64,000 nt of DNA, from the NCBI GenBank assembly GCA_029379385.1, contig CM055617.1:12495532-12559531 (forward strand), given 5' to 3'. The position numbers and the translations under genes are program-made. Numbering within the stretch: the stretch's first letter is position 1; each line of letters starts with the position of its first letter. This DNA is from Quillaja saponaria. Its lineage: Eukaryota > Streptophyta > Magnoliopsida > Fabales > Quillajaceae. Positions 47,001 through 57,900 of this stretch are shown piece after piece. The notes beneath the pieces are model-generated. The model was not told the origin of the DNA. It worked only from the letters and a program-made list of their open reading frames with translations, and searched no databases.

Positions 47001-47541
47001 GAGCGAGAAAGGAGCTAACTTGTCCTTGAGCCGAATCACCAATTTCTGCAACTGAGTCAGCCGCGTCACTACCTGGACCGTCATTTGCAGCAGTAGTTAT
47101 AGTAGATTCCTCACTGTTCTGTTCCCTCAGGCCACTTGGAGCGAGAAAGGAGCTAACTTGTCCTTGAGCCGAATCAGGATTTTCAATCCCCTTCTCATTT
47201 TCCTTAAAATCTCTCTCAATTACGCACCTTCCCTGCTGTCTAAAACTCTTTCTCGTATCATTGGTTAACTCATTCTCGGAAATGGTGGAAGATTCCAAAG
47301 TCCCATCCTTTACTTCCTTACCAGTTTTCCCACGACGAATTGACCGGCGTCGAAAAATGGGAGCCAGTGATGGAATGTCAGACTGGGTCTTGAGGTTCAA
47401 ATTCTGAGGTCCGTCGGAGAGTGAGGAATCTGAGGCTGAAGGTTCGGATTTGTTCCTGCAGGTGAAATTGTAGAAGGGAAAGTCGTGAACGGCGTCGGTA
47501 AAGTTGTCTTCTTTTTCGTTGTTTGGGTATGGTGGGTTCAT
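44052..47541 (-). CDS. SEIPIN2/3-like: Seipin, plant SEIPIN2/3 type, with an internal five-copy repeat
   Basis: Two exons, 47541-45871 and 44537-44052, encode 718 residues. The long N-terminal extension (about 355 residues, disordered, Ser/Glu-rich) is typical of SEIPIN2/3. Residues 123-352 consist of five 46-residue units beginning DSAQGQVSSFLAPSGL. Hydrophobic segments follow (SFNFLLFVAGLVIRAIGFQI and on). Next comes a transmembrane helix (CIILFSLLVSSLIISGWL), the LNFDYT motif at the start of the lumenal domain, VSLLLPESEHNRKLGVFQ, and in exon 2 SSSHPCMLQFKSEPIRLF, then ACLKVTIEQRAEHHLGAGIP and EIYDASLVLESKLPF. A C-terminal helix (WISMMSFMMELLLALVCC) follows. Seipin forms ring oligomers in the ER membrane and shapes lipid droplets. 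The 1.33-kb intron is phase 0. The repeat makes this protein longer than it would otherwise be. Confidence 0.93.
46481..47170 (-). repeat. Five tandem 138-bp (46-residue) in-frame coding repeats in seipin exon 1
   Basis: The unit starts at 46481, 46619, 46757, 46895 and 47033; each is exactly 138 bases, 690 bases in all. The copies are nearly identical. Visible differences are a GTAGATTCC to GTTGATTCC change in the third copy (plus-strand order), a CTCGTAACT variant giving SYEAD in the second, and a few changes in the first (CCCAGTTCTGC, CGAGTCACT, CCATC). The period is a multiple of three, so the reading frame is kept. The near identity suggests recent expansion or gene conversion, and a copy number that varies between individuals. 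Confidence 0.97.
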
Positions 47542-47544
47542 TAA

Positions 47545-48165
47545 GATGGTGATTTTGCGTCCTATCCTAGCAATGGTTAGGGTTTGTTACAGTCGAAGAT
47601 AGAAGAAGACGAGGGACATCAACGAAATTGTGAAAGCGAAAATAACTGAATTTTTTGGTTATTTTGCTGGAAAAAAAAAATTTTTAAATAAAAGAAAAGA
47701 AAGGAAAAATTAATTTACCTTAAGTATTATTTTTATTAAAATTAATATAAAGTAGTGCTTGATTAAATTTTCAAATACTAGTTGGACCACCACGTGTGCG
47801 TATGATCGCAGTATCCAACTCTCTAAACAAGATTAACACATATATATATATATAAATATTTATGATATTATATTTTTTAATATAAAAAAATTTGTTATAA
47901 AAACTCTTTATATTTTTAATTATTATTTTTTGATATATAGTGATACTATTGTAAATATTAAACAATTTATTAGTTTCTTAATATTATGATGTAATAAATA
48001 AAACTAAAGATGAACAATTTAATATAAAATTTATTGGTTAATAAAATTTAGATGTTACATACTTGTGTAATAGTTTACTTAAAGTTCGTTATATAACAAA
48101 TAAATTAGAAAATGATAATAATATCTTATAAATATTATTTAATTATTATGTAATATCATATAGCA
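47545..48165. other. 5' region of the seipin gene, then AT-rich DNA
   Basis: The stretch just after 47541 (ATTAAGATGGTGATTTTGCG on the plus strand) is the 5' UTR and promoter of the minus-strand seipin. From about 47650 the DNA is AT-only with no reading frame. Confidence 0.4.
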
Positions 48166-48169
48166 TGTT

Positions 48170-48470
48170 CAACTTTAAAAGTAAAAATATGATAGAAGCA
48201 TAAGCATCTTTTGCCATAGATGTAAATCCAAGGCTTCTAAGATCAAAAACAACATTTTCGATGTTCTGCACCAATCTATCATGTTCTGAGACTGTACCAT
48301 GATTATCAATATCCATTTCACCATCTCTATTGGAGATTTTTCCTTTTTCATCTATATTCACGTCACCTTTATGTTGAGAAACATCATCCTTGAACTCTCC
48401 AGCCATGATTGTACTTAATTCTTTCAACATTCTCTTGAAATACCAGTGGAGTATTTCTAATTGAAGCAAA
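48170..48470 (-). pseudogene. APC2 (anaphase-promoting complex subunit 2) exon fragment
   Basis: The minus-strand frame reads LEILHWYFKRMLKELSTIMA followed by GEFKDDVSQHKGDVNIDEKG and KISNRDGEMDIDNHG, then LGFTSMAKDAYASIIFLLLK. This is the N-terminal/cullin-repeat segment of plant APC2 (family HFPEILHWYFKGKLEELSxI and NLGFTSMAEDAYASAIFLLL). The fragment has no stop inside but ends abruptly after LLLK, where the family continues AKVHNLAGDDYR. No other APC2 exon is nearby, so it is an isolated fragment. APC2 is the cullin-like scaffold of the cell-cycle ubiquitin ligase and is normally single copy. Confidence 0.75.
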
Positions 48471-48474
48471 GACG

Positions 48475-49425
48475 AAAACAATAATAAAATAATAAAGCTA
48501 GCAATTATAGTGATAACAAGTATTATAATTTCATGAATTCAATAAATGCATCTCGAAAGGCTTGCGAGGCAATAACTTGAACTAATCCTTCAATAAATAA
48601 ATTGTTGTAGTCCTAAAGTGCATTGAACAAAAGCAAAGTTTATTGCAAATAATTGAAATATGACAGGAACCTAGTAGTTGTAAACAAGAGATCCTATACA
48701 AGTTGCAGTAAGATACTACTTGATTCGCTTCTAAATAATATCAGTAATTACCAATAATTTTTAAACAGAAGCAATTAAAAGAACAGAAGGATTTTCAACT
48801 TTTTCGAACTATGTGAAAAGGGAAAGATAGTGTTTTAAGACATTTTTTCAAACTAATTGTGAGGGGAAAGATATTCTTTTAAAATTGATATCTGTAATAT
48901 CCTTTCATTGTCTCCCTGTTAAATCATAATTCTTTAAAAGCATCCACATAACTTCTTATAGAGACATTACGAAGGTAGGATTCACCAAGTCTGAAATCTA
49001 CTCTAATCTAAAATTTTGTCAGTGTTAACCACAAGACCACAAGTGACTATTTTAATATACTTAAAAGTTAGATGTAGTCTTTCTATCTAACATGATATCC
49101 ACACAAAAAAACGTAGGGATCGAACTAAAATAATTGTGAGAAAATATATTTTAAACTCATTTTCATCATAAATGGATAACTTCATGTGTAATATACATGT
49201 ATGTATTTACTTAAATTGTTTGTCATAATCAAGGTACTTAAGTATGTTCTCAGGAGTTAGTACTTTGAATAGTAATCATATAAAAATATCTAATAATTTG
49301 GTGCTCATTGCAATCTAGTGTTTGATTTAAGATGATTTATAAAATGAGATAATTAGTAAAGAGACAACATAGACTAAGTATAGTTTTGAAATAATAGTTA
49401 AAAAACATGCACTTTACCTTCATGT
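48475..49425. other. Intergenic DNA with a decayed dispersed repeat
   Basis: No gene is seen. At about 48850-48950 the phrase AAATTGATATCTGTAATATC and CATTGTCTCCCTGTTAAA resembles blocks near 63290 and 63800 (GATTGATATCCA...CATTGTCTCC), so a dispersed repeat family is present. Confidence 0.45.
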
Positions 49426-49429
49426 ATTA

Positions 49430-49620
49430 GGCCCATAAAGAACTCTAATAATATAAGCGTCGATAGCTTCCGTTGATGGAGGGTCATCACTTGACCAATC
49501 TGGCAATACAACCTCAATTTTACCATGTAAGGGTGACCAATAATTAGAAATAGGTATGACATTAAGCTCATCAACAACTTCCTTTTTGGTGGGTCGATCT
49601 GCTCAACTTTTTATAGTTGA
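49430..49620 (-). pseudogene. Coding-like fragment, not recognised
   Basis: On the minus strand a frame of about 55 residues reads EVVDELNVIPISNYWSPLHG followed by KIEVVLPDWSSDDPPSTEAI and DAYIIRVLYGPNT before a stop. Codon use and the DWSSDDPP motif look like real coding sequence rather than chance, but I cannot name the family. It is upstream (in minus orientation) of the APC2 fragment and may or may not belong to the same captured piece. Confidence 0.35.
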
Positions 49621-50324
49621 TGCTGTGTTGGATTGATGAGTAAAGTGGCTCTCAGAACCATATGTGCTAGATATCGTATTATTGGCTGGTTTGCTTAAAT
49701 GTGCATTTGCAATCTAGGAAGACATAGTTGTAGTGGCAAGAGTCTGCTGATCAAGTGTAGTTTTTATGGGAGAAAGCTATCTGACTTACTATAATTTCTA
49801 ATTCTATTTCTACATAAATAAATAAAAAAATTTGTATATACATGCTATTTGCTTATTAAAATATATATACCATATTGATATGTTGCAATTTATTTGGAAA
49901 TGCTATTGATTTATAAAGTATATGGATTAGAAGAATTAAAATATTATTATTTCATTACGAAGCACGAAAGACATAAATATTGGAGATACAGTGACTATGA
50001 ATTATTATTATTATGATATGACAATACATTACTTTATGTATGACAGTAAAGCTTATACTATTTGTAAACGACTTTCACGTTGAAAAACTTTAAATATAGT
50101 TTTACGTCTAATCACTGTCGAAATCACTATTTGTCATTGTACCTATTGGATGCTATTTAATATTTGTCATATATCTTTCAATTCGTTATTGCTTTAGTTT
50201 AATTTTTTTTATTATATATTTTGTGCTCTTTGACAAAGGTATTATGTGATTTTAACAGCAAGAACAACTTACATCAAATGATGAAATGAGAGTATTATAA
50301 AAGAAAAACCTTTAGAGTCTGATG

Positions 50325-50945
50325 GTCGTAAAAGGTGGTGTGCTACAAAAGATTAATTAGTAATTTTAAATGATCTTCTTGGTTTTGGAGTTATAAGTCC
50401 TAGCATTGGTGAAATTTATTCAATATTTAATATGTTAAGTCGTTTTGGTGAGGTTGAAACAAAAATGTTTATTATCGGTTTCAAAACCATAGGTGTCAAG
50501 GAAAGGAAAATGAAATGAATAATTTTCATGAAATTCCTATTGTGCTGCAACACCAAGATCCAAATAATAACAAAGATAATGATCGGTTTGAGGGAGACAT
50601 GAAGAATTATCTGAATAAGTCTTTCAACTTATTTTCAGGTAAGTGGTTCATCGTTGTGAACATTTTTTAACTTAATATTACTTTAGATATACGTGAAAAT
50701 TTAAAATATTTATGATATTTTAAAAATATTTATATATATGACAATGTTAAATAATGTTTTTCAAGTCTTATTTGGGCATATTATTCGGTGAAAATGTCAA
50801 CTATGTTGACAACTTGGAAACTCTTCAATTATTTCCATAGCATATTGAAGACCTTTACAATTGTTGCATGAAGGAGAAACTTCTACTTGCCTATTACCAT
50901 CGTTATCAATTAGAGCCATTCAATCATTTCAGTCAGATGCCTTAA
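50325..50945 (+). pseudogene. WUSCHEL/WOX-type homeobox pseudogene, copy A
   Basis: The plus strand encodes a degraded homeodomain: KRWCATKD-stop-LVILNDLL, then GEIYSIFNMLSRFGEVETKM. After a one-base frameshift comes FQNHRCQGKENEMNN, matching the WOX signature IxxKNVFYWFQNHKARxRQK. The exon continues NNFHEIPIVLQHQDPNNN and ends at a good donor, TCAG|GTAAGT, at 50638-50644. A downstream exon (from about 50766) contains NLETLQLFP, a match to the WUS-box (TLxLFP), immediately followed by a TAG. Lesions: the stop in the homeodomain, the frameshift before FQNH, and the stop after the WUS-box. Intact members are stem-cell transcription factors that recruit TOPLESS through the WUS-box. The retained intron shows the copy arose at DNA level. 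Confidence 0.78.
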
Positions 50946-50949
50946 CTCT

Positions 50950-52140
50950 GAAGATTGCTATTTAAACATGAGGAAAAGAGATAAGTTAACTAAATGAAAA
51001 AAATGTATTCATTGACTATCTTTCAAGTTCTTATGATGGCAATTACATTTCATGATTATGATTTATTTTTAACAGTTAAATAGTTTGTTTGTTTGAATAT
51101 TTATAAATTATGTGAAAATTTATGTTTCATGTTAATTTGCATTATAATTATTTATAGTATTTCATTTAAAATATATATGAAAATAATGTTGTATTAATAA
51201 TTGTTAGGAATTTCTTATCACATTATAGAAAAAACCAATTTCAAATTTAGTAAAAGAATTAGTCAAAATTCAAATATGGAGACAATTATCTAACATCAAT
51301 TAAAATTCTTATACGCTAATTGGTAAAAGATAATTGTTTTGAACTAATAATATTATTTCAAAGAGTAATTTTTTGACCTTAAATTGAAAAGACTTTTAGT
51401 ACTTCAATTCTCATTACTACGTATTTCATCTTTATATTTTTTTTATAAATTGAAAAGAATCCATTATGTAAATATTTCATTTGTCCTTACTTTATCAGCT
51501 AAGTCTAAACACAATATTTAAGCATTTAACTGTTCTAGTTGTTTTTAATTAAAAACTCTACTCCAATATTTTTTTTCCTTTTTGATATTAATTTTTAAAG
51601 AATCTGATAATTATTTTTCGCCAATTTTTCGCTTGGTTTTTAGACATTTTTATAGATAGCTAGAAATAAGAAGTTAGGTTATGGTAGAAACCAAAACCAA
51701 ATAGAAAGCTAAGATATTAGTCAAAAGCTACTTTGACTGATAATTTATTCATAACATGAAATAATAATTGTTTGTTGAATGATTATATGTATAGTAGGTG
51801 ATCCAAATATTTATTTTTGAGGATTATATAGAAGCAAACAATCAAAAACATATATTTTCTTTTCTTGTATATATTGCAAAGATTACAAGGATGGAAAAAG
51901 ATGCATGTCTACTTTGTCTAGCTTTAACAAAGCGATTAGATCATAAGTTATATCTTTCCCTCCATTTATGTTCATACAATACTACCTAATTAAGTAGACA
52001 TTAAGTCCCACTTACTAAAGTTACATTTATTAGTTTCAATAATTTCCCTTTCAATCCCTTCTTAGGAAAGAATTTCATTGGAATTTTTCTTTTCTTCAAA
52101 ATTCCACTATGCTACATAATCTCTAGATAATTACAAATTG
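50950..52140. other. Intergenic DNA between two pseudogenes
   Basis: No protein is recognisable over about 1.2 kb. The DNA is AT-rich and contains no clear repeat. Confidence 0.4.
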
Positions 52141-52144
52141 GTTT

Positions 52145-53098
52145 CTATAATTTTTGTTCATATCCAAAGACGCTCCCATAATGAGTATTGTTTATGTTAT
52201 TATAATTATCAATATCGCAGAAATTGAGGTTGCTCTCGTAACTTGTGGTATTAGGACATGTAACAGAATTATCAAGGGATTGTTGCAGTGATGATTCGTG
52301 TGGAATAATTTGTGTCATTTCCTTGCAAATCAGTGCCACAAGGTTGGCTTGATGGATCTTCATGTAGGTTGCCTCTGCTTTTGCTTTGGCTAATTGTACT
52401 TGGAGCTCATTGACTTGTTTTTTAAGCTCACAAATTGCACCTGCACAACCATAAACTGGGTCTTTTGGTCTTGGCACTTGCCTTATAAACCATGCTCACT
52501 GCATTTGCTCTTTGCGACTCTGGAAGTTCCTACAAGTAGAAAATTTAGAATTTTATTAATTAATTAATCAAGTCTTAAATTATACATTTTAATTAATGAA
52601 AATATTTAGCTACGACACGAAAATTATATTAATACAAGAACAATGTTAATTGTAAGTGTCAGGAACGTTTTTAATTAACTCTTACTAATCATTCATAGTC
52701 AGAATTCTTTAAAACTATTTATATAGCGTAAGTCATTGATTAATATATATACTTCATATATGGCTCAGCACATTCTACCCCAATACATCACAAGCTCACT
52801 TGGGGGTAGAGTAATAAATTAGTACTTTCAAGAATTTCATGATGTTGCTGGCTCCAAAAACTCGATGAGCAATGGTAAACTTGGCAGGTTTAGTGGGAGG
52901 AAAATATGGTGCCAAAATGCATTTATTGGCACATCTTTCCCTTCAAATCTTGCATGCAGCACAAGGACTAATAATTACTTAAGGTTATAGAGTTGGAGGA
53001 GGAGGAGGAGGAGGAGAAGAAGAAGAAGAAGATGGAGACTGAGAAAATGAGGTTGATGAAGTAGTAGTAGTGTTGGTGTTTGAGTTATTGTTCTCCAT
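52145..53098 (-). pseudogene. LBD1/LBD11-type LOB-domain pseudogene
   Basis: Minus strand. Exon 1 begins at the ATG at 53098 with MENNNSNTNTTTTSSTSFSQ and a proline run, then meets two stops (TL-stop-P-stop-VIISPC). The C-block follows as CAACKI-stop-RERCANKC: the Cx2Cx6Cx3C spacing is kept but a TGA (52945-52943) replaces a leucine. APYFPPTKPAKFTIAHRVFG and ASNIMKFL follow to a GTAC donor at 52825 (a degenerate junction). Exon 2 starts at 52529 after TTGTAG with ELPESQRANAVSMVYKASAK, then is frameshifted by one base before DPVYGCAGAICELKKQVNEL and QVQLAKAKAE, the DPVYG and leucine-zipper-like region. The tail runs to a stop at 52145. Intact relatives are plant-specific transcription factors of organ boundary and vascular development. 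Three stops and one frameshift make this copy inactive. Confidence 0.88.
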
Positions 53099-53099
53099 C

Positions 53100-53770
53100 G
53101 TGATTTCTGTAATTTGTGTATACAAGATAGAGAGAGAAAAAAAAAAAAAGAATGAGTCTATGAGCAGGGGTTTGGAGGACAAAGTGTGTAGGCCATAACT
53201 ATAAAAGGGATTTGGAAGGAAGGAAGGAGTGGCAGCACAAGGACAAAATCATGTCATTGTTGAAATTTGTAATCTAAAGTTGGTTAATTATTTTACTTTT
53301 AAAGTCTATTAGGCTTTATAGACTGGGATGCTTTTCTGGCCTATTGTTTAAAAATTCTTCTACTTTGACAACTTGTTTTTCCAATAGATTATATTGATAT
53401 TCTGCTTATAAGTCTTATACAGTTACAAATAGCTATATGAGTTAGTTGGGCTCCATGAAGATTTATTTCATGTATAAAATCTTTTAAAGATGCGGATTTA
53501 AATTTAACAATTATATTATATTATTATATGGATATTACGTGTTATAACTCTAACCATTTAAACATTGATGTGATATATTTGAATTTGATATTATCTTTTA
53601 AAATAAAGCATATTATTATTATTATAATTAAAAAAAAAAAAAAAAAACTATCTCACTTTCTAATATTTCCTCTCTATTTAACATTTCTCTTACATAGTTT
53701 CTCATGTTTTTGATTTTGTTTTCTTCTTCTATATTCTTAAGTTGTTATATTTTCTTTTTCACAAAAATTT
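53100..53770. other. Intergenic DNA between the LBD and second WUS-like pseudogenes
   Basis: No coding sequence is recognised. An A tract occurs at 53631-53647. The first part is likely to be the former promoter of the LBD copy. Confidence 0.4.
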
Positions 53771-53771
53771 A

Positions 53772-54825
53772 ATGAAATCACAACAAGATGATGACAACAA
53801 GAAATTTACTTCAAATGATGACAGAAAAAGTATAAAAGTTGATGAAGTTACATGGAGTCATCCTCATAAAAGATGGATGTCAACATCGGAGCAATTATCA
53901 AAGTTAAAGCATCTGTTTGACATTGGGTTAACTTCTCTAAATAGCAATTAACTCCAGCTTATATATACTATATTGCGTCCTTACGGTAAGGTTGAAACAA
54001 AAAATATTTATATTTTATTTCAAAATCAAAAGAGTCGAGAGAAGAGAAAACAAATGCATGATGTAGGTAATGTTCCTCTCAAAGTGCATTAAGAATTTGC
54101 AAATATTATTAGAGGTATTGTTTGGATTACTAAGGAAGAATATATTTCCAATATGATTACATGTACTGCTTGGATTACTAAAAAAGAATATAATTATCAT
54201 ATAAAATGTTTTAACATGTATTATCTACTAAATTATTTTTATTTTTATTTAATTTTAGACAATTTATGACAAAAAACATGCATGTATGTAACAATGTTGA
54301 ATTGTGAGTTGTAGGTTTTTATTCAAGTCCTTCTTACTTGGTGAATACGGGTAACATGAAAAAGTTTAAGCATAAAAATATGAATATGACAAAGTTTTAT
54401 AGTGTAAGCACATAATTGTTGAGAAATTATGAGTTTACTTGTTTATTATTATATTAGAAGATTATAGATATTTATTTTTTAATTTTGTGAGAAGTAACAA
54501 AGGATAATATTCATATAAATTTATCTTGTTTTTCCAGGCTTTTCCATTTTCAATAGAAAATGGTCTAAAGCATAATTTTGGGTCGCCTTGTGTAAGAAAC
54601 AAATATTTTGTGCTCGAGATTGGTGACGCGAATAAAATAAAAAGAGAAGCAGATTTATTGGAAAGAGACCAAGTGCAAGGTGTTCCAAAATTTTCTACTC
54701 TCAAATTATTTCTTGAACATTCTAATGAACTTCATTGGTGTTATAAGATGGAAAGATTGGGAATTGCATATTACTATGGTGGGCAAATTGATTGTGGTGA
54801 GTTTTTGTCTTTGGGTCCATTATGA
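53772..54825 (+). pseudogene. WUSCHEL/WOX-type homeobox pseudogene, copy B
   Basis: The frame from the ATG at 53772 reads MKSQQDDDNKKFTSNDDRKS, then HPHKRWMSTSEQLSKLKHLF and DIGLTSLNSN before TAA. Beyond the stop it continues in the same frame LQLIYTILRPYGKVETKNIY, then ILFQNQKSREKRKQMH, matching WOX helix 3 (KNVFYWFQNHKARxRQK). A second exon follows TTTTTCCAG at 54537, AFPFSIENGLKHNFGSPCVR and on. It carries STLKLFLEH at the WUS-box position, a CxKMERLGIAYYYGG stretch and a SLGPL ending. The same order of T-L-x-L-F, H, C-x-K and A-Y-Y residues is found in copy A. The homeodomain stop and the mutated WUS-box core (FP to FL) argue against function. Confidence 0.72.
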
Positions 54826-54829
54826 AAAG

Positions 54830-57800
54830 TGAATAGTAAAGGACAAAATAAAAGGTATATGTATAAAATATGAAAGATATGTAATATTTTTACATATATA
54901 TTTTTCAAACTATTGAATAGTGTATTATATAATTTCTCTTAATTTATGAGTTATTTTTAAGATAAATAGTATGATTGTCTACTCGAGAGATAATTATCTA
55001 GTCGAGAGATCTGTTTAGGTTTAAATTTATTATTTTTTAATACTTTTTCTTATTTGATTAAATATGTTTTGAAAAAACACCTATATTTTTACTTGTTTTG
55101 ATTATCTATGATGCATTTTCCTATTTTTAGGTGAAAATAAACATTATTTTTCTTAGCTACATTAGTTTGATATTGAATAATCTTCTTTAACAAATAAATA
55201 AGTGTAATAACTTTTTTAAAATTATTATACAAAATCATGTTTATGTAAGCAAGCATGAGCTTTTATGGGAACTGTACATTTTAATAAAACGGTTGATATG
55301 ATTATGAGTAATTTTTATTAATGTTACATGATGATTCATATGAAATATTGTATTAAGCTTTTAAAACATTTGGCGTGATTAATAAACCAAATAAAAAGTG
55401 GGTCATTTTTTCAAAATTAAGTGTCCATAAGTTGGACTTACATTTGTCAATGGAAACTAAGACTTCAGAAGAAAAAAAATATAGAGTAAAAGAGATATAT
55501 AAGAGCAAAAAGGAAGATGTGATACAAATTTAAAAAATTAAAATGGGTAATCATTTAATTATATTATTGTAGTATTTTTTTTTAATTGGGAGATGAAAGT
55601 TAAGAAAATAAGAAGACAAAAAAAAAAAAAAGTACAAATACCTACTAAGTTTTATATATTTACAAAGTATTATAAATATAACAAATAAATTATTATGTAA
55701 GTAATTTTTCTTGAAATGATATATATCTACTTTAATACCTTTTATATTTTTTAATATAAATATCAAATCATAAGATTTTTTTATTTATTTAAATAGAAGA
55801 TAAAAAAATTAATTAATATCCTTATAATATATTGTTAAATTTTAATAATAGCAATTAAGCTTACTTATTGTATTTGCTTAACTTGCATCAATAATTTTAC
55901 TATCATGAATATTTATTACATCCTGATTGACCATTAATGATATTATCTCTCATATTTAGAAGTCATATATACATGATTAGTTGATGACATATTTTACTTT
56001 TTTTATATTTGATTTTAGTAATAATAAAAATTGTGAAACTTATGCTTTGTATATATTCATGTTATGGGACTAATAAATGAACCTTTACAAACTACCCCAC
56101 TCCTAAAAGCACCTCCTAAAGGTGCATATTGCTTATTCTAGTTAAAAGGTGATATTAGGTCCTCTGCGTAATGTGTCTAAAATAATCAAATAGTAGCCAC
56201 ATGTAATGTGTACAGTATAGTTGAGTTGAAGGAAGGAAAAAAAGGGTGATATGAGCATTCACTGAGTGTATACCTATCACCTTCATCCTTATTCTATATG
56301 CACTTGCAAAAGAGTGACACAAGTCATAAGATTAAAACTTTTTTTGCTTTTGTTTTTGCAAATTCTTTGTGTTTGACTATAAATTTTCTTCAACTCTTAA
56401 TATTGTTTAAATGGTTTTCTTATTTCCTTTGATAGCCAAATTTTTTTGCAAAACCACTACAATGAAGATATTGAAATCTATCATTAAAAAAAAAAAAAAA
56501 AAACACCTAAAAGAAATTATTTGATTCAATAATATAGATATTGACCACACAATTTTATCTTCTAATTTATCTAATCAATATCACCTATGTTGATATCCTA
56601 CCAAATAGAAAATATGATACAAAAAATTTTAAATGCAAAATATTAATAAATAATATATCTTTTAAATTACCAAACTTACCCAGCGAAATAATATATTAGT
56701 AAAATTAAAACTAAGAGAAAAAATTGTCTATATGCAAATAAAATAGAAATGGACTAGTCATAATCAGTGAAAGTATGTATGGAATATGGCCAAATTTAAA
56801 ATCATATATTTTCATCACATTCCTAAAAAGTATGTATATGTGTATTGTCGTTTGTTTGTGTTTCAATTTTTTTTTTCTTTTCTTCATTTCCAATTTAATG
56901 GCTGATTAATTAATACTTCTGTTTTTAATAGACAAAGAAACCGACATTTGTCACCCAAAAAATATTCATTTTCCTTTGTAGTGATGGGTGGAGACCTGAG
57001 CATAATGGGTGTAATAATAAATGTATATTATAATTTTTATCAAATTTTTTTAAAAAAATTATCAAGTTATAATAAAATTATTTTAAAGTAATACTTTGCA
57101 TGTTATAATATTTGGGGGAGTATGTAGCGAGAGATTGCTTGAGAGCTCTATACTTTGATAGAAAATAGGTGCACGATTAAACCAGAAATAAATAAAATTG
57201 TCACTAGAAAGTTATTTTCTATTTACTATAAGGATGCAATTGGAGGGAGTATTTGGCAATGTTAAGCCAAATTTATCAGTTCTTTATTTTATTTTAGTTA
57301 TTGCAAGAATAACTTAAAAATTACATAATAAATATAATTTTTTTTTTATCTATTAAGCACGAAATAGTGTTAATTATCAAGATTTTCAATAATTAATTTT
57401 AGAAGAAATCAAGCGGACAATCATTCAATTAGAAATAAAAGTATCCATAGATTCTTAGCAAATTTATATTACATGCTAATTACATAAGACTAATTTAAAT
57501 AATTTGATGAATAAAAATTACAATTACAGAAAGATAGATAACTAATGAAATCTAGTATTGAAATAAATCATTTACCAAAAATACAATAGGTAATCTCGTA
57601 TATGAGAGCTAAACAACAGAAGAATTGAACAATTGTCATCGTTTGATGTTTTCTATAAAAAAAAATAAAAAAATTAATGTTAATAATTGTCAAATAAAAA
57701 CAATGTAATATAATATGTCAATGTTTTTCTCATGTGAAAAAAGATAGAGCATGAAAATTTAAAATTTATATATGTCAATTTTTTTAATCATAAATATGAA

Positions 57801-57900
57801 AATAATTTTAAAATTGGAGATACATAATCAAATTATTTGATAATAAATAAACTAATTATTCATATAATTTTAAGATTTTCTTATATTTCAAATAGAAAAA
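54830..57900. other. AT-rich intergenic DNA
   Basis: No gene is recognisable. A tracts lie at about 55618-55632 and 56485-56503. Confidence 0.45.
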
